Shown: positions 12,161 through 23,690 of the stretch, piece by piece
Position numbering within the stretch: the stretch's first letter is position 1
How the letters are laid out: each line of letters begins with the position of its first letter
Origin: Selaginella moellendorffii
Taxonomy: Eukaryota; Streptophyta; Lycopodiopsida; Selaginellales; Selaginellaceae
Direction: 5' to 3'
Length of the DNA: 64,000 nucleotides
Assembly: GCF_000143415.4 (NCBI RefSeq)
Contig: NW_003314273.1
Location: forward strand, 2,451,805 to 2,515,804
The notes under the pieces: model-generated
What the model was told of the DNA's origin: nothing
Databases searched by the model: none
The model's input: the letters and a program-made list of their open reading frames with translations, nothing else
Position numbers and translations under genes: made by a program

Positions 12161-12341
12161 AACCAAAACCTCGATCAAAATAAACTTTTTTTCCAGCTTT
12201 ATATTCCCGCTAAATGGATAACGCTTACTAAAAATATCCGGGCATATTTTCTGTGATCCGATTCTTGGAATATGCTGCCTTTTTCTTTTTTACTGGCAAC
12301 GGCTTTCTAGGGTTTATGCTCGGGGTCGAGGATTTTGGAGC
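12161..12341. promoter_or_regulatory. Short divergent promoter between STP and the 12342 gene
   Basis: Only 181 bp separate the two start codons, which point away from each other, so the region must hold elements for both. A telo-box-like motif (TAGGGTTTA) is present near 12309. Bidirectional control is inferred from layout. Confidence 0.45.
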
Positions 12342-13505
12342 ATGGCGGACGGGCCCTCTCGATCCGTGGTGATATTCGGCGATGGATTCCTGCCGCACGT
12401 CGCCGCGCAGCACTCGAATCTCCATTCTCTGGCATCCGATGGCTGCTGCGGGTTTCTGGCGCTTCGATCGCCGGGTAAGCGCTTGTGATTTTGCTTTCCC
12501 CTCCTCCTAGCATGTAGAAACAAGAAATTCTTGATTTCAGCAGCTGCTTCCGATGGAAATCGAAGCGCCGAGGCTTTGATCCAGCTGCTCGATCTCTACG
12601 ATGCTTACAAGGTGGCATTTTCTTTATGGAGATTTTTTTTGTGTTCTTATGCCTTCTGTTCTACTCTAATCAGGAGGGCAAGGGCTTCCAGACTGTGTCT
12701 GAAAGGTAATAATCTTCGCAAAGGTGTCTATACTTTTTTTGTTGCTATCTTCTTTCAGATTTATGGGAATGAATGCAGCACTCGTGACGAATTCCGAGCA
12801 AGCCGTTGCTGTTGGCAGTAAAGCAGGATTCGTCGTTAGTCGTTTCCAAGACTTGCATGAAGGAATTGGTGCCGAAGATATGCCTTCTAAATTTCTAGGC
12901 ATGGTTGGAGTTGGCGACTCCGCGGGAGGAAAGCCTTTCGACTTGCTTTTCCTACACTTGGTGGCTGACAACGATCTGGAAAAGTCGCCAGCAATTTCTA
13001 CGGAGTGGATGGATTCTCTGGTTGGGAAACTGAAGAACGCTCCTGCAAAGAATCTCCTCCTGGTGCTTATTCTTGGGTACGGGAACGCTCTTTCTGAAGT
13101 GGAAATCCCCGAGCTCATCGATCAGCAGCTACGTCAGCTTCGTCCACGGCAAAGCTACTCAATCAAAGGCGGAAAACCTGTAGAGGACATAAGGTAATGT
13201 TTTTGTTCGTTTTGCTTTTTCTTTCTTTCTTTTTTAATCTTTCTAACGACAAAAACATGTTTCTGGCAGCAAAGATTGTTCTCTTCTAGCGGTTTTTCAC
13301 CAAAAGGCAGTGACACGTAGAGACCACTGCACATGTCTTCAGCTCGGAGAGTTTCGCCAGGTACCGTGTGCCTGTTGCGTTTTATTAAGTGTTCTAACGG
13401 CGTGTTTTTTTATGTCAGAAATGCGGGAATCTCACAATTCTGGCAGACAGGTTCCTTCATGAGGTTGCTTTTAAGCTTTGGAAAGCACCAAAGTATGGTG
13501 CATAA
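12342..13505 (+). CDS. Plant-conserved protein of unknown function
   Basis: Exon 1 starts MADGPSRSVVIFGDGFLPHV and ends before a GTAAGC donor near 12473. Exon 2 carries GNRSAEALIQLLDLYDAYK. Exon 3 (about 12675-13194) gives ERFMGMNAALVTNSEQAVAV, KFLGMVGVGDSAGGKPFDLL, FLHLVADNDLEKSP and ends RPRQSYSIKGGKPVEDIR. Exon 4 has HQKAVTRRD and the last exon NLTILADRFLHEVAFKLWKA with PKYGA just before the stop at 13503-13505. I recall this pattern (GDG..PHVA at the start, SERFMG, PRQSY, ADRFLHEVAFKLWKAPKYGA-like end) from a single-copy plant protein whose function is not established. The GDG and layout hint at an alkaline-phosphatase-like fold, but this is a guess. Confidence 0.75.
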
Positions 13506-14792
13506 GCCGTCGAGGCGAGGGGCTTTGTAAATGGCAACGGTGAGGTAATGTCTGCGTTACCGTTTGCCAAATATAAAGGAGCCGATTGCTTGTCAACGAA
13601 CAATCACAGCTCCAGTTCTTAATTCTAATGACATGTACTCAGATCTTGTGGCAATGATTGTAAAGGTGAGGCTTGTTTCAAGACCCTTTTGACGACCTCT
13701 AGGACGATTGGGCGTTTATCTACAGAAGGGCCGACCCTGCAGAGCTCAGAGATTGCTTGCTGGACTTGTGCAGGAATTTTAGAAGGCTTGTTTGAAAAAA
13801 CAGACCTCAACGAGCACGTTTGATTCAGGTACCAGTTGTTTTAAAAGAAATCCTCAGTCTGTTGTTTGTGCTGCGAAGGCCTTGCAGAGTGGAGGAAAGC
13901 ATGCGGCCACACACACGTCTTGCAGCTTCCGGATATGATCGACGACAAGCCTAGTGAAGCTATTTTCTTTTCCGCTCTGCAACTTTGAATATGGGCGTAG
14001 TTATCATACTTTAGCTATGAATTTGAACAGGAAGCGCTTACTCCACACAGCCTTGAGATGAGACAAGCTGTCGACAGCTCTTGAGCACGCATGCACGGAA
14101 ACGAAGCGATCGGGCATCAAGAATATCATTGTTGCAGGGCAGTAAACAAGTACAGCGGCCTGTCTGCGGTGCCTTTCTATCTCTCAAGCTCAACCAAGAT
14201 GTTTCACCGGGGAGCCGATCGCGTTCCTTCGCTTTTTTATTCAGTTGGGAAGCCAGGTGAGGAAATTCCTCGCAATCCATTTTCTTTCAGTTTTTCCCTG
14301 GAACATGGGGGTTTTTAACATTTTTTTTGCAATTTTCATTTTCTATCGCAGGCAAGTCACGATGCTGCAAATTGGAGTGAAAGAGAAATTTAGAGGAAGA
14401 AGCTGCCGCTGGAAGAAGTTCAGTGACATAGTATCTGATGCTGACCAAAAGAGGGGAAAAGACACATCCGTATCTGATCCCGATCATCGGGTATCCAAGG
14501 TGACGTTGGATTGGACACACTGGGACGACAGTAACAACAACGCTAGACAGCCAAGAGCTCTCGATCGATTTGCCGGAAACGTCAGCACTGGAAGGGGTTA
14601 TTTGAGAAAGCTTCCAAGCTGCTGGCTGGAACGCTAAAAGGAAAATGATGGCACAGGAGGGTGTGACACAGGAGAAGAATGAAAATCATGACGGGGTGGG
14701 GAGCAGTGATCAAAGTCTTCAGCTGGAGCAACCGATGAAACTGGGCGACCCGAGCAAGAGGAAGTTAAAACGAGGAAAGAAGAAGATATCTG
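13506..14792. other. Unassigned stretch between two genes
   Basis: No gene could be established. A fragment at about 13665-13823 reads on the plus strand as GEACFKTLLTTSRTIGRLST followed by CWTCAGILEGLFEKTDLNEHV, between plausible splice sites. Another at 14342-14637 reads QVTMLQIGVKEKF and RKLPSCWLER. Both look partly coding but could not be joined into one model or linked to a family. They may be a decayed or lineage-specific gene. Confidence 0.25.
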
Positions 14793-15686
14793 TCAGAACG
14801 GCGGTCGGTTCCCGGCAGCGGCCCACGCGAGAACATCGGGAGGAAGCTGGCAATTGGCTAGAGGATTCTGAGCGAGGTTGAACAAGGCCATGCTGCATGG
14901 ATCCGAGGTGACTCCGGAAGCCGCCGACACATTATTACTCGCAACCTGGTTGGGGTCCTCGTCCTCGAGCGGAAGTCGATCATAAGTCGCACCAACGAAA
15001 GAAGCGGCGATGACGAGCACTGGACTTGCAGCCATTAGAACTCCCACGACGCTGCCTCCCAGGACTTGACCGGGCTGCGATCCAGCCAAGGCCACAGTGA
15101 GTCCAGCCACGGCTACAGGCGCGGGAGGAGGCAGGAAGGCTCCGGACAGGGACAGTATCTCGAAGCGGCCATGGAAGGTGACGGTGGAACCGGGTGCTGC
15201 GAGCTGCCGCAGCGTGACATTGGCGACAGTACCGCTACCGCCCAGCACGCAGAGCCCGCGCTGCCTTCGTCTAGCAAATGCGGCTAGAGTCTCTCCAACG
15301 TCGCATCCGCCGGCAATCTCCAGGACGTGCGGACGCATGGCATTGCCGCTGTCGCGGGTGATGATGATGGGTGGCTTGGGCTTGTTCTTGGAGCCGGGTG
15401 GCCGGCCACGGGGCTTGCGGACAATCTCCCCGGCTCCCATCCCGCCGCTGCTACTGGTGGTGGCCGCCGTCTTCAAGTTCTTGTTGTTACCGCGGGACTT
15501 GTCGATGGTGGTGGGGGTGGTGATTCCTCCCGGACCTCCTCTTCCGGGGCCGCTGCTGTTACTGTTCTCTTCCTCGGAGGTGCCGGCCTGGGCCAATGGT
15601 AGCGGGCTTACAAACTGGTGGTGGTGGTGGTGATGCTGGTGGTGGTGACCGTGAAGGCCAGGATCCATGCTCTTACATGCCAGCAA
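14793..15686 (-). CDS. AT-hook motif nuclear-localised (AHL) protein, intronless type
   Basis: One uninterrupted frame of 297 residues. The N terminus is His-rich (residues 12-23) and Gly/Ser-rich. A single AT-hook, [17 protein letters not shown], lies at about residues 90-106 and binds the minor groove of AT-rich DNA. It is followed by a PPC/DUF296 domain (about 115-240) with [56 protein letters not shown] and [21 protein letters not shown]. The GRFEIL core of the PPC domain is the segment needed for partner binding in characterised members. One hook, one PPC domain and no intron place it in the clade A AHL group, nuclear regulators of growth and development. The [10 protein letters not shown] start at 15668, six codons inside, is as likely as the outer methionine, because many AHLs begin MDP. 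Confidence 0.93.
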   Translation of the reverse strand: MLACKSMDPGLHGHHHQHHHHHHQFVSPLPLAQAGTSEEENSNSSGPGRGGPGGITTPTTIDKSRGNNKNLKTAATTSSSGGMGAGEIVRKPRGRPPGSKNKPKPPIIITRDSGNAMRPHVLEIAGGCDVGETLAAFARRRQRGLCVLGGSGTVANVTLRQLAAPGSTVTFHGRFEILSLSGAFLPPPAPVAVAGLTVALAGSQPGQVLGGSVVGVLMAASPVLVIAASFVGATYDRLPLEDEDPNQVASNNVSAASGVTSDPCSMALFNLAQNPLANCQLPPDVLAWAAAGNRPPF

Positions 15687-16527
15687 CCGGGTGCCGGGAT
15701 GGAAATCTTGACTGGCTCCCTGTCGAGAGGGAATTACTGCTCATCTACTCGACCGACACTAGTGACTTCGGCGCTGGTAACAGGACCAGATCTGATCTGA
15801 TCTCGGCCAATTCTTGCCTCCTGCTCAAGCGAAACTGCAGTACAGCGATCGAAGGTGAGAGAACTCTCGCAGAAATCTCTCATTTTCTTTTCTTATTCTT
15901 TCTAAAATGCTTGCTCACCCTCTTTCAGTTTCCCTGTTGGAAGATATCAATTTGGACGACGCGAGTCCGCTTGACGCACAGTGGTATTGGCCCGGCAGCG
16001 CTATTTTCTAAGCCCAGTGGAGCAACATGAGATGGGGAAAAATAAGCAACAAAGGCAGCCAGCAATCTCCCCGGCAAAGACACTGATGACGTCGATCGAG
16101 CAGGCTTAGTGACGAAGAGACATAGATAAAAGAGTAAGCAGCAGGAGCAGCAGCAGCAGCGGCAACAGCAGCACCAACAGCAGCATCAAGGGAATAGCCA
16201 GCAGCAGCACCAGCAGCGGCAGCACACAACAAGAAGCAGGAGAAGAAGTAGAAAAGAAAGGGAGCAAGGCAGACCCACCAAGGGAGAGGCAATCTGGAGC
16301 CAAAAAAATTGCGGACACAAGATTTGCGAGGCACCTCCCAGGGGATATTAAATTGGCAGAATAGAGCCGAGCTCGGGGCCGGGGCAAAAGAGCGATGCCA
16401 CACACACTTATCTTAGCAGCGCTGGTGGTGCGAGACGACGAGCAGTGGTGATTGAGAAAACAAAGACGAAACAAAGGGAATGGGGGGTCGACGAAAATAC
16501 TAAACAAGTGAGCTTATGGACTGGGAG

Positions 16528-16558
<31 letters not shown>

Positions 16559-17760
16559 TGGCTTTAGACGACGATGACGATGATCTCTGCTGTGCTGCGG
16601 CTGCGCTGCTCACTCTTGGCCTTGGTGGTGGGGTTCTTAGTATGGGATAGGTGAAGTGGTGGGTGGACCAGGGACGGCGCATGGGGTCCCTCCAGTGATC
16701 CATTTACTACGCTCCCCCTCCCCGGCATCACACTGCGGGTACGTTCAATTTACAAAGAGCAGGAGTTCTTCGCGTTCTCACTTTATTTTTTCAGCTGGTC
16801 GTCCTCGAATCTCAACTTCGCGGGATCCAAAGTAGCTACAGTAGTGGCGAGCAAGCGGCCAAAACCACCAAAAGGTACGTGTAGACCTCTCTTGGCTATA
16901 GTAGTCTCTAGCGAACAACAGCGCTTCTCTCCTTGATCGAGCTCTTTGCTCTAAGAGTTTTTATCGTTTGTTTTGGCTGTGGCAGGAGGAGGTAAACAAG
17001 AGCTGGGAAATGTTGGACTGGATCTAACTAGTCGCGCAAAGCCCGGCTTTTACCGTCGTGCGCCACCAGTGTAATTACAGCCCGCTCGTGAATGGCCATC
17101 CCGAGGCCGCGGCAGGGTGAGGTAAGCCTTTGTTTACGTTTGGAAATGTTTGTTTTTGCGTGGTCTGCGTGGTTGTCTGTCTGTCTGCAAGTGCGTGAGG
17201 GTCCGTGCGAATGCCGATCGATGACGATGATCGCCATCGCCCTGTGACTTGTAGACGAGGGAGGCAAAGAGGTTTTTGTTTGCTTTCGCGTCTGTTTTGG
17301 TTCGCTCTAATCCAATCCGATCCACTGCAGGGCAGCCGCATTTTCTGCAGTTAGAAACATTGGTGCGTGCGTGGTCTTTGATATACTTCCATCAATTGAC
17401 ACAACTTGTGCGCTTTGTGATCTTTGCAGATCCTATGTTGTCACGCAAAAGAACTTACGCTCATCGCGTCGTCATCGTCGGCATTATTGAAGATTGACCA
17501 GTATATGATCCATTCGATTTGATCGCAACCGTGGCCGTTGGATCGCCCCCGCCCCAACGGCTGCCCGTGCCACGCGGGCTTCCCTCGCGAAATTCCAATC
17601 GTCTAGTTGTCGGCCGCCAGGGCGACATATACGGCAATCCCGAGGCTGGCGGTATTTACTGCCCAGGTAAATACATTGGCATCGTATGGGACCAATCATC
17701 ATACGCATGGTATGGTATGGTGGTGTTATCTAGATTCAGAGAAAGAAATGATTAATTCTG
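15687..17760. other. Long upstream region of AHL with low-complexity tracts
   Basis: No coding gene is supported. Positions 16137-16235 are a broken CAG/GCAGCA tract, and 16529-16552 is a perfect (GA)n run. Open frames here are long only because of these repeats. The region probably contains the AHL 5' untranslated leader and promoter. Confidence 0.4.
16137..16235. repeat. Imperfect CAG trinucleotide tract
   Basis: Dominated by 'cagcag' units with interspersed 'caa', 'cac' and 'cgg'. It opens Gln/Ser/Leu-rich frames on both strands that have no flanking coding signal. Confidence 0.8.
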
Positions 17761-17888
17761 GTTTTGTTTTCAGGTTGTTTGGAGTAACAAACTTGTTTCC
17801 CAAAAGAATGAAGAACCTACTTACTCACTCCTACCAAGTTTTAAATTCAATGATCAAAAGAGTGTGGCTTAACAAACAACTTCTTTTA

Positions 17889-17990
17889 AACGTCTCTAGC
17901 TGTGGATTTGGAAGTTCTTGCTGGTATACTAAATGTACATTATACACAAGAAACCAGAGTTCTTCCAAATCCACAAATGATAGAGCACAT
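17889..17990. ncRNA. miRNA-precursor-like hairpin
   Basis: The 5' arm TGTGGATTTGGAAG at 17901-17914 is the exact reverse complement of CTTCCAAATCCACA at 17962-17975. The stem continues inward through an internal loop, with CTGGT at 17921-17925 paired to ACCAG at 17953-17957. It weakly continues outward (CTCTA at 17894-17898 against TAGAG at 17981-17985). The terminal loop is 27 bases (17926-17952). A roughly 24-bp imperfect stem with a short loop inside an untranslated region is the shape of a plant MIR foldback. No known family is recognised from the arm sequences. The strand cannot be decided because both strands fold. Expression is not shown by the sequence. Confidence 0.5.
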
Positions 17991-19940
17991 GGAAAAATCA
18001 AATTAGGAGTACAGAACAAAGACTATGGTTTGGATTAGCATTATATCATAGACAGGTGTGAAATTAATCCATGGTTTGCATTACATGCATGCACGTGCAT
18101 CCATGTGCAGCCACGTTACATTCCTGGAGCGAAAAGATTATATAAATATGTACTTCTCTCCACATGCGCTCTATGTGGTCGTAGCGCTACGTATTTATAT
18201 ACCGTTTGAGCATCGCTCTCGATTCTTCCGAGATGCCCAATGAAATCTGGACGAGCTCTGGGCGATGGGACGGGCATCTTGACTCTCGGCTCTCCATTAC
18301 CAATGGCGATGTTCAAGAAAACCGGGGCCTCCTTTGCGGTTTTTTCACAAGGTTTAAGAAAAAGGCGAGCGATCTTGCAACGAAAATCAAAGTGGTCACG
18401 ACCTGTTGATCCACTTCTAGCACGCACTCATGCGTAAACTTCCCGAGATCATCGCTTGCGGATGAATTCATGTGTGACACGCCAAATGCAATGCAGTGTG
18501 GAGAAAAGAATCCCACCACCACTGTATGTGTGAGAGAGACATTATACCAAGTTGTGAATGAAAGATCTCTTTTTTCTCGTTTTTGGGACTCCTCCTTGTC
18601 CATGGATGGTTGTAGACCATGGTGTAATATTTTAATTAAGTGGATGGACGATGTGATACTTTGCTTGGTTGGATCGTGAATGAGAGAGAGAGAGATCTCC
18701 TCTCTGGCCGTCCAAAATCCCTAGCATATAGTGTTGTGTGCAAGCCTGGCCCCTAAACTCCCATGGAATCTCAGCCATTCACATCTTTGCAGCAAACCAT
18801 GTGAAAGTGTCGGCCACCAACAATGCATCATCTCTTTTCATCTTGGGGCCTTTGAACCAGGCAGGGGCTCTACAGTAAAACACGCTTCTCATTGAAATAG
18901 TCTCTTAAGGAATACTAATGCTAACCAGGAACCAAAGTCAGTGATTTTGGTAGAAGTAGAAAAAAGTTTCATCCAAAAACTTGACAATGCTAACTACCAG
19001 ATTTTTCTAAGAGATCGATCATATCATAAGTTTATACTTCCCCCCATAACTTGGGACACAGAAAAGAGCTGTGCTGCTGCTTGCTACCAGAAAAGTACAC
19101 ACATCTCAATTCCTGACAAAGCCAAAACCATTTTATAAAAGAAAAAATAGGTGCCCATTCCATTCTCTATTACATTTCTTACTAGTATAATGATCTTTCT
19201 CTCTGTACTTGCAACCTTATAATATTACAACCTCGGAGAGTTTTCTCGTTTCCCGTTCAAAAGGGAAAAATAGAAAAACCTTTCAAAAGCTTTCATTCAT
19301 TCATTCATCCATCCAACCACAAAATAAAAACGCCAAAAAAGTAAACACAGGCTTGTCGTTCATGATTTCCTCGTTCTCGTCTCATCTAGTCTCATCTTTC
19401 TTTTCTCCTTCTTCTTCTTCTTCTCCTCCTCTGAAAGGTTCCTGCTCGCTGCAAAAGCCATGACTTACAGCAGCAGTGATTTCCAAATGGAAAAGAGAAA
19501 AAGAAAGTTTGCGAAGACTCACTTGGACGAGCGCGGACCACCGCAATTTCTCTCTCTCGTGTGCGTGCACAACATCACTCGCTGTCGTCTCATTCCCCTG
19601 TTGTCTTCCTCCCCAAAGAGCGAAGGCCTCGCCACACCTATTAAATCAATTCTCCCTTTTTTCGGTATTTGTCACTGAGCTGTCTGTAACTCGCCCAGTC
19701 CTGTAGTCCAGTCCCGGCCTTCTCTTTTTTCCACTGTCGTTCTTTTTTGCAGCGCCAGGCATTTCGTAGACCAGGAACTTGCTGGAAAAAAGAAATCATC
19801 CCCGCCCCCGTGAGGTGGTTTTCTTTTCTTTTCTTTTTTCTCGAAACGTACGTAGCCAGCCCCGCACGATGCTGTGATCTTCAGTAAGTAAAAGAGTGTC
19901 GCGTACCTCGTCGAGTTACGAGAAAGGATGCCGCTTTCTC
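17991..19940. other. Gene-poor stretch
   Basis: No gene recognised. There is polypyrimidine-rich sequence near 19360-19435 and T-rich sequence near 19815-19840, and short inverted repeats such as 'catgcatgcacgtgcat' near 18085. The last part is the 3' flank of AGT1. Confidence 0.3.
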
Positions 19941-21440
19941 TCAGAGCCTGGAAGGAATAAGTGGTGTGCTCTCTTGCAAGTATGCCTGCGCCGCAGCAAC
20001 GCCGCTTCCCAGTTTTACCGGGAAGCCAACGTCCTTGAGTGCCATTTCTACTCCAGCCAGAGCAGAGATGAGTTGAAGCTGCGAGAGTGAATGATCCGCT
20101 TGAGGTCAGGAGGAAAGTGAGAGATGAAAAGACTTACTTCGTTTAAGAATCCCAAATGTCCGATGCGGAACACCTTTCCTGCCACCTTGTTCAGGCCGAT
20201 TCCAATGCTCAAGTTGTATTTTCTCCAGGCTACACGAACCACGTCTGTGCTGTTCAAGTAGGATGGAACCACGACGGCAGTCACCGTATCACTGTACAGC
20301 TCTGGATCTTTGACGCAAAGCTCGAGGCCCCAAGCTTTCACAGCCAACCTGGTGGAAGCCAAAGAAACGCTCAGTATAATGCTAGACAGAGAGAAAAAAA
20401 AATCTCTTAGAACTATACCTGGTGGCATGAGCTAGCCTGTGGTGTCTCTTGATGACATTTTCCAGGCCTTCTTCAAATAGAAGATCGAGAGCTGCTCGGA
20501 GGCCGTAGAGCAACTGTATGGAAGGCGTGTATGGCCAGTAAGAGCCGAGCTCGTACGACTTGAGATAAGCTGACCAGTCGAAGAATCCCCGCGGAGAACG
20601 AGCAGACTTGGAGGCCTCGAGAGCTTTGGGACTGGCACAGAGGATACCGAGACCGGTTGGAAGACCGAGCGATTTTTGCGAGCCAGTCAGAGCAACATCG
20701 ACTTTCCACTCGTCCATGCGAAACGCGAGTGCTCCAATCGACGAAACTCCGTCAACCAAAAGCAGAGCTGGATGCTGGTTTAAATCTGCTCCAAGACAAG
20801 AAGCAAGTAGAACAATTATCTTAGCCGTCTAAGAGAATCCCAGGAAAGCTTTGATCTTACCAAGTATGGCTCTCACAACTCCCAAGTTGATGTTAATACC
20901 GGTGGAAGTTTCGTTATGAACGACACACACCGCCTTGATCCGGTGCTCCTCGTCGGCTCTGAGCTTCGAATCGAGAACTCCCAAGTCGACTCCGCCTCCC
21001 CATTGGCACTGGACAGCGTCCACGTCGAAGTGGAGTTTCTGGAGCTGCTGGCTCCAGAGATGGCTAAACTGCCCAAACACGAAAGTGAGAACGCGATCTC
21101 CAGTAGAGAGAGTGTTCACAGCAGCGCATTCCCACCCTCCAGTCCCTGCCAGGAAGAAGAAGAAGAAGAAAATCCCAGAGTAAAAAAAAACTCTTAAGAA
21201 ACTCCCAAAAACACTATTCTCTAGATTAAACATACCAGTTGTGGGGATAATGAAGGGAGTCCCAGATTGCGTGGAAAAGATGCGCGTGACGTCCGCAAGG
21301 AGCTGCCGTGAGAAGACCGGGAATGCTGGCGATCGATGATCCTCATTGCCGCGATTCAGTGCTTGCATCACCTTTTGCGGGATATTGGATGGCCCCGGCA
21401 CGAAGAGATGATTCCGCCCTGGCGCCATGAAGTAGTCCAT
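19941..21440 (-). CDS. AGT1: Serine:glyoxylate aminotransferase, peroxisomal
   Basis: Several exons read from the methionine at 21440 to the stop at 19943-19941. The N terminus, MDYFMAPGRNHLFVPGPSNI, is typical of the plant enzyme. Further motifs are GNEDHRSPAFPVFS, TGGWECAAVNTLSTGD, VCVVHNETSTGI, LLLVDGVSSIGALAFRMDEW and LTGSQKSLGLPTGLG, whose lysine should carry pyridoxal phosphate, then WPYTPSIQLLYGLRAALDL and the last exon LKDVGFPVKLGSGVAAAQ. The protein ends in SRL, a type 1 peroxisomal targeting signal. The enzyme (class V aminotransferase fold) moves the amino group of serine to glyoxylate, giving hydroxypyruvate and glycine in photorespiration. Introns are about 50-90 bp. Length of about 400 residues fits the family. 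Confidence 0.95.
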
Positions 21441-21598
21441 GGAGCAAATCCGCCGCCAAGGAAGAAAGCCCGCCGCTTTCGATCGATCGGCCGAATGAGG
21501 CGCTAGAACCCTAACTTTGCTACTTCGCCGAAATATGCTAGCATGCGCGATGAGCTAGCAATCGAATTAAACTAATTAAACAAGATCACATCTAATAC

Positions 21599-21658
<60 letters not shown>

Positions 21659-21671
21659 CACACACACACAA
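21599..21671. repeat. Compound microsatellite (CT)n(CA)n
   Basis: An uninterrupted CT run is followed directly by a CA run with one CAGA interruption. It sits in the upstream flank of AGT1. Confidence 0.95.
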
Positions 21672-22049
21672 GTAGTTTTGGTATTTTTCCCATTCCCATA
21701 GAAAAAGATTGCGTAAAATCGATGCGCAGTGGCCTTTCCATGAACAGAATAATTCCTCGCTTATGTTCTTTCTTCTCAATCAATGTTATTCGCTGAATCA
21801 TAGTACAAGTTCTCTTTGGAGATCAATCCTTCACGCAAAAGTAAAAAAGAAAACTTAGAAGTTTAGATCAAAAGAACCACGAAGCTTGACTTATTCTCGT
21901 CAAAGAAACTAGCGCATTGTCTTGTCCAACTCACTTTCCCGCACCTGGAGGATACTGTAAAGGAATATAAAACTAGCAAGAAATTTACCTTCGGACATAT
22001 CAGCTTTGCGACAATGAGGAATCGTCCGGCGCAACGTACCATTCCAGTG

Positions 22050-22458
22050 GGAGGGGACCAATGGCTCAAAGAAATGGCTGGACTCCTGCTCAATCAGTCA
22101 AGGTGGAGAGTTTAGACGATGCAAATCCAACTACCAAGTGGTGGAGTGGCTCTACGCTGAAATTCGCAGGAGCGATCTCGGCAGTGGCACCAACACCAAA
22201 GTCGCGATTCGCAAGTGAGTGAAGGAGACACGGTCACATAATCGGGAACAGGGAGGCCTCGGAACATCTTCCCTCAGACTCGAAACATCAACCGGGGCGT
22301 GAAGCTCATCAATGACGCGGCAATGAAGAACACTGTGAAGGTGTGGTTCCGGTTTGAATATGGCAACGCGGCGAAGCCCTGTCGTCCCACAAAGTTTCTC
22401 TGCTTCGTCGAGCTTGGAAGCGGAGCCACCATCAACAATGACTTGACTAATGCTTGAT
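22050..22458 (+). CDS. Possible uncharacterised two-exon gene or gene remnant (partial)
   Basis: One stretch reads QWEGTNGSKKWLDSC, then GGEFRRCKSNYQVVEWLYAE and DLGSGTNTKVAIR, ending at a strong GTGAGT donor near 22214. After a 41-bp intron it can continue in phase with PRNIFPQTRNINRGVKLIND, VKVWFRFEYGNAAKPC and FLCFVELGSGATINNDLTNA, then a stop. Composition (Trp, Cys, alternating hydrophobics) resembles real protein, perhaps a secreted beta-rich fold. I do not recognise the family, and no convincing start exon was found, so it may be broken. Confidence 0.3.
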
Positions 22459-22591
22459 ATGAAAATCAGGTTTTCTTAAGTAGATATATTTGTATATAGC
22501 TTTGCTGGAGTGCCTGAAAAAGAGAAGAGAAAGAAAGAAAATAGATAAAAATGCATTCATGTATACAGATGAGTTACCAGAGTTTCCAATA

Positions 22592-23690
22592 TCATTCTTT
22601 CTCCGTCGATGGAGCGGTAATGTTTGCTTTGAGCCACCTCGAAAGATTGGATAGAAACGGTGTATACGCAAAGTAGCAACATATGACCCAGGTAACAACA
22701 CCCTGAAACATATTCACGTACTTGAAGGCTAGATGAGCACGACTGTTACCTCGTCAAAAATGAATATATTCGGATTCGAGTAGTGCCACAAATGAAACCA
22801 CCTGTAGGTAGCAAAGCACGATTTCGTGAAGTAGCCAGCAAGACAAATTGAGTTTTTCTAACTGTTGAGCTTACTTGATGATGGGAATCTCCAAGGCAGG
22901 ACACAACACACCAACAAGGCTCGCAAGAGCAAAGCCATGCACTGTGCCCTCAAATAAAGCCCAGTTGAGTTGAGCGCCGGCAAACAGTATATATGCTTCG
23001 ATGTTGTAAGGCACATTTGCTCGGTACAATTGAGCGCTCAGCTCAAGATAGAAAACCAAATATCTGTAAACGAAAAAAACTCTAAACTTTAGAAAAAATT
23101 GCAAGAAATCTCGACTTACACAAAACACAGAGCTAGCTTCTCGAAACTTGGAGGTCGAATCGGCCTGTTCCTAGCGAATTGCTCGTCAAGTGCTAGATGC
23201 AACAATCCAACAACACCATAGAACGTCCCAAGAATTGGAAACACCTGTTAGTGGATTTAACCCAAGAAGAAGAAAAGCAATGCTTTTAGCGAGCAGGAGT
23301 TGTCCAGTAGCTCATGTCCTCCGTACCCAGAGATTGGTGCGAAGGGGCCCGATGTTGATTGCCCAATTGCCATAGACCTGGAGTTCAACGCTCGAATGAA
23401 TGGCGTCTAGAAGAGGCCCGAGAATAAATCCCGCTCCAAACAGAGCGCCACCGATGACCCCCAAGCCTGCCAGAAACTGGGAACGCGACATCAAAAAGAG
23501 CTCCGTGACAGAGATTTTGGGAGATTTTCGAATAAATACCTCGATTGCTTGGAATCTTGTCGCTTCCTCCACTCGCATTGCACGCGGTGAGCCGGCTCCT
23601 GCCAAGCCGCGCTCGCTTGCTCGCGGCCGTGCGAGATATCCCTAGTACAAATCGAGGAGTCGCGCCATCGCAGCACAGCGCCACCGCCAT
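22592..23690 (-). CDS. Plastid multi-span membrane protein, INSIG-like in outline
   Basis: Exon 1 (from 23690) encodes [14 protein letters not shown] and an Arg/Ser/Ala-rich, transit-peptide-like start up to KIPSNR. The next exon joins in phase to [20 protein letters not shown] and [20 protein letters not shown], then PLRTNLW. Following exons carry [95 protein letters not shown] and a last exon [20 protein letters not shown] ending at a stop at 22594-22592. Five or six hydrophobic segments are visible. The order of helices and the GGxLFGxG..LGPLLD start resemble INSIG-type proteins, and I recall plant plastid-predicted homologues of this layout. The family link is tentative; that it is a real conserved plant membrane protein is more certain. 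Confidence 0.65.

Noticed and set aside
14645-14881. Lysine-rich plus-strand frame of 78 codons
   Set aside because: It overlaps the 3' end of the AHL gene on the other strand and its downstream flank; no splice partners or family pattern were found.
15700-15735. Short match to miR160 ('ggctccctgt')
   Set aside because: Only about ten bases match, and no complementary arm is found nearby, so no precursor is possible.
16008-16507. Leucine/alanine- and glutamine-rich frames
   Set aside because: They arise from the CAG tract on both strands, lack flanking coding signal and have no family pattern.
20829-21197. Plus-strand frames over AGT1
   Set aside because: Antisense to clear aminotransferase exons.
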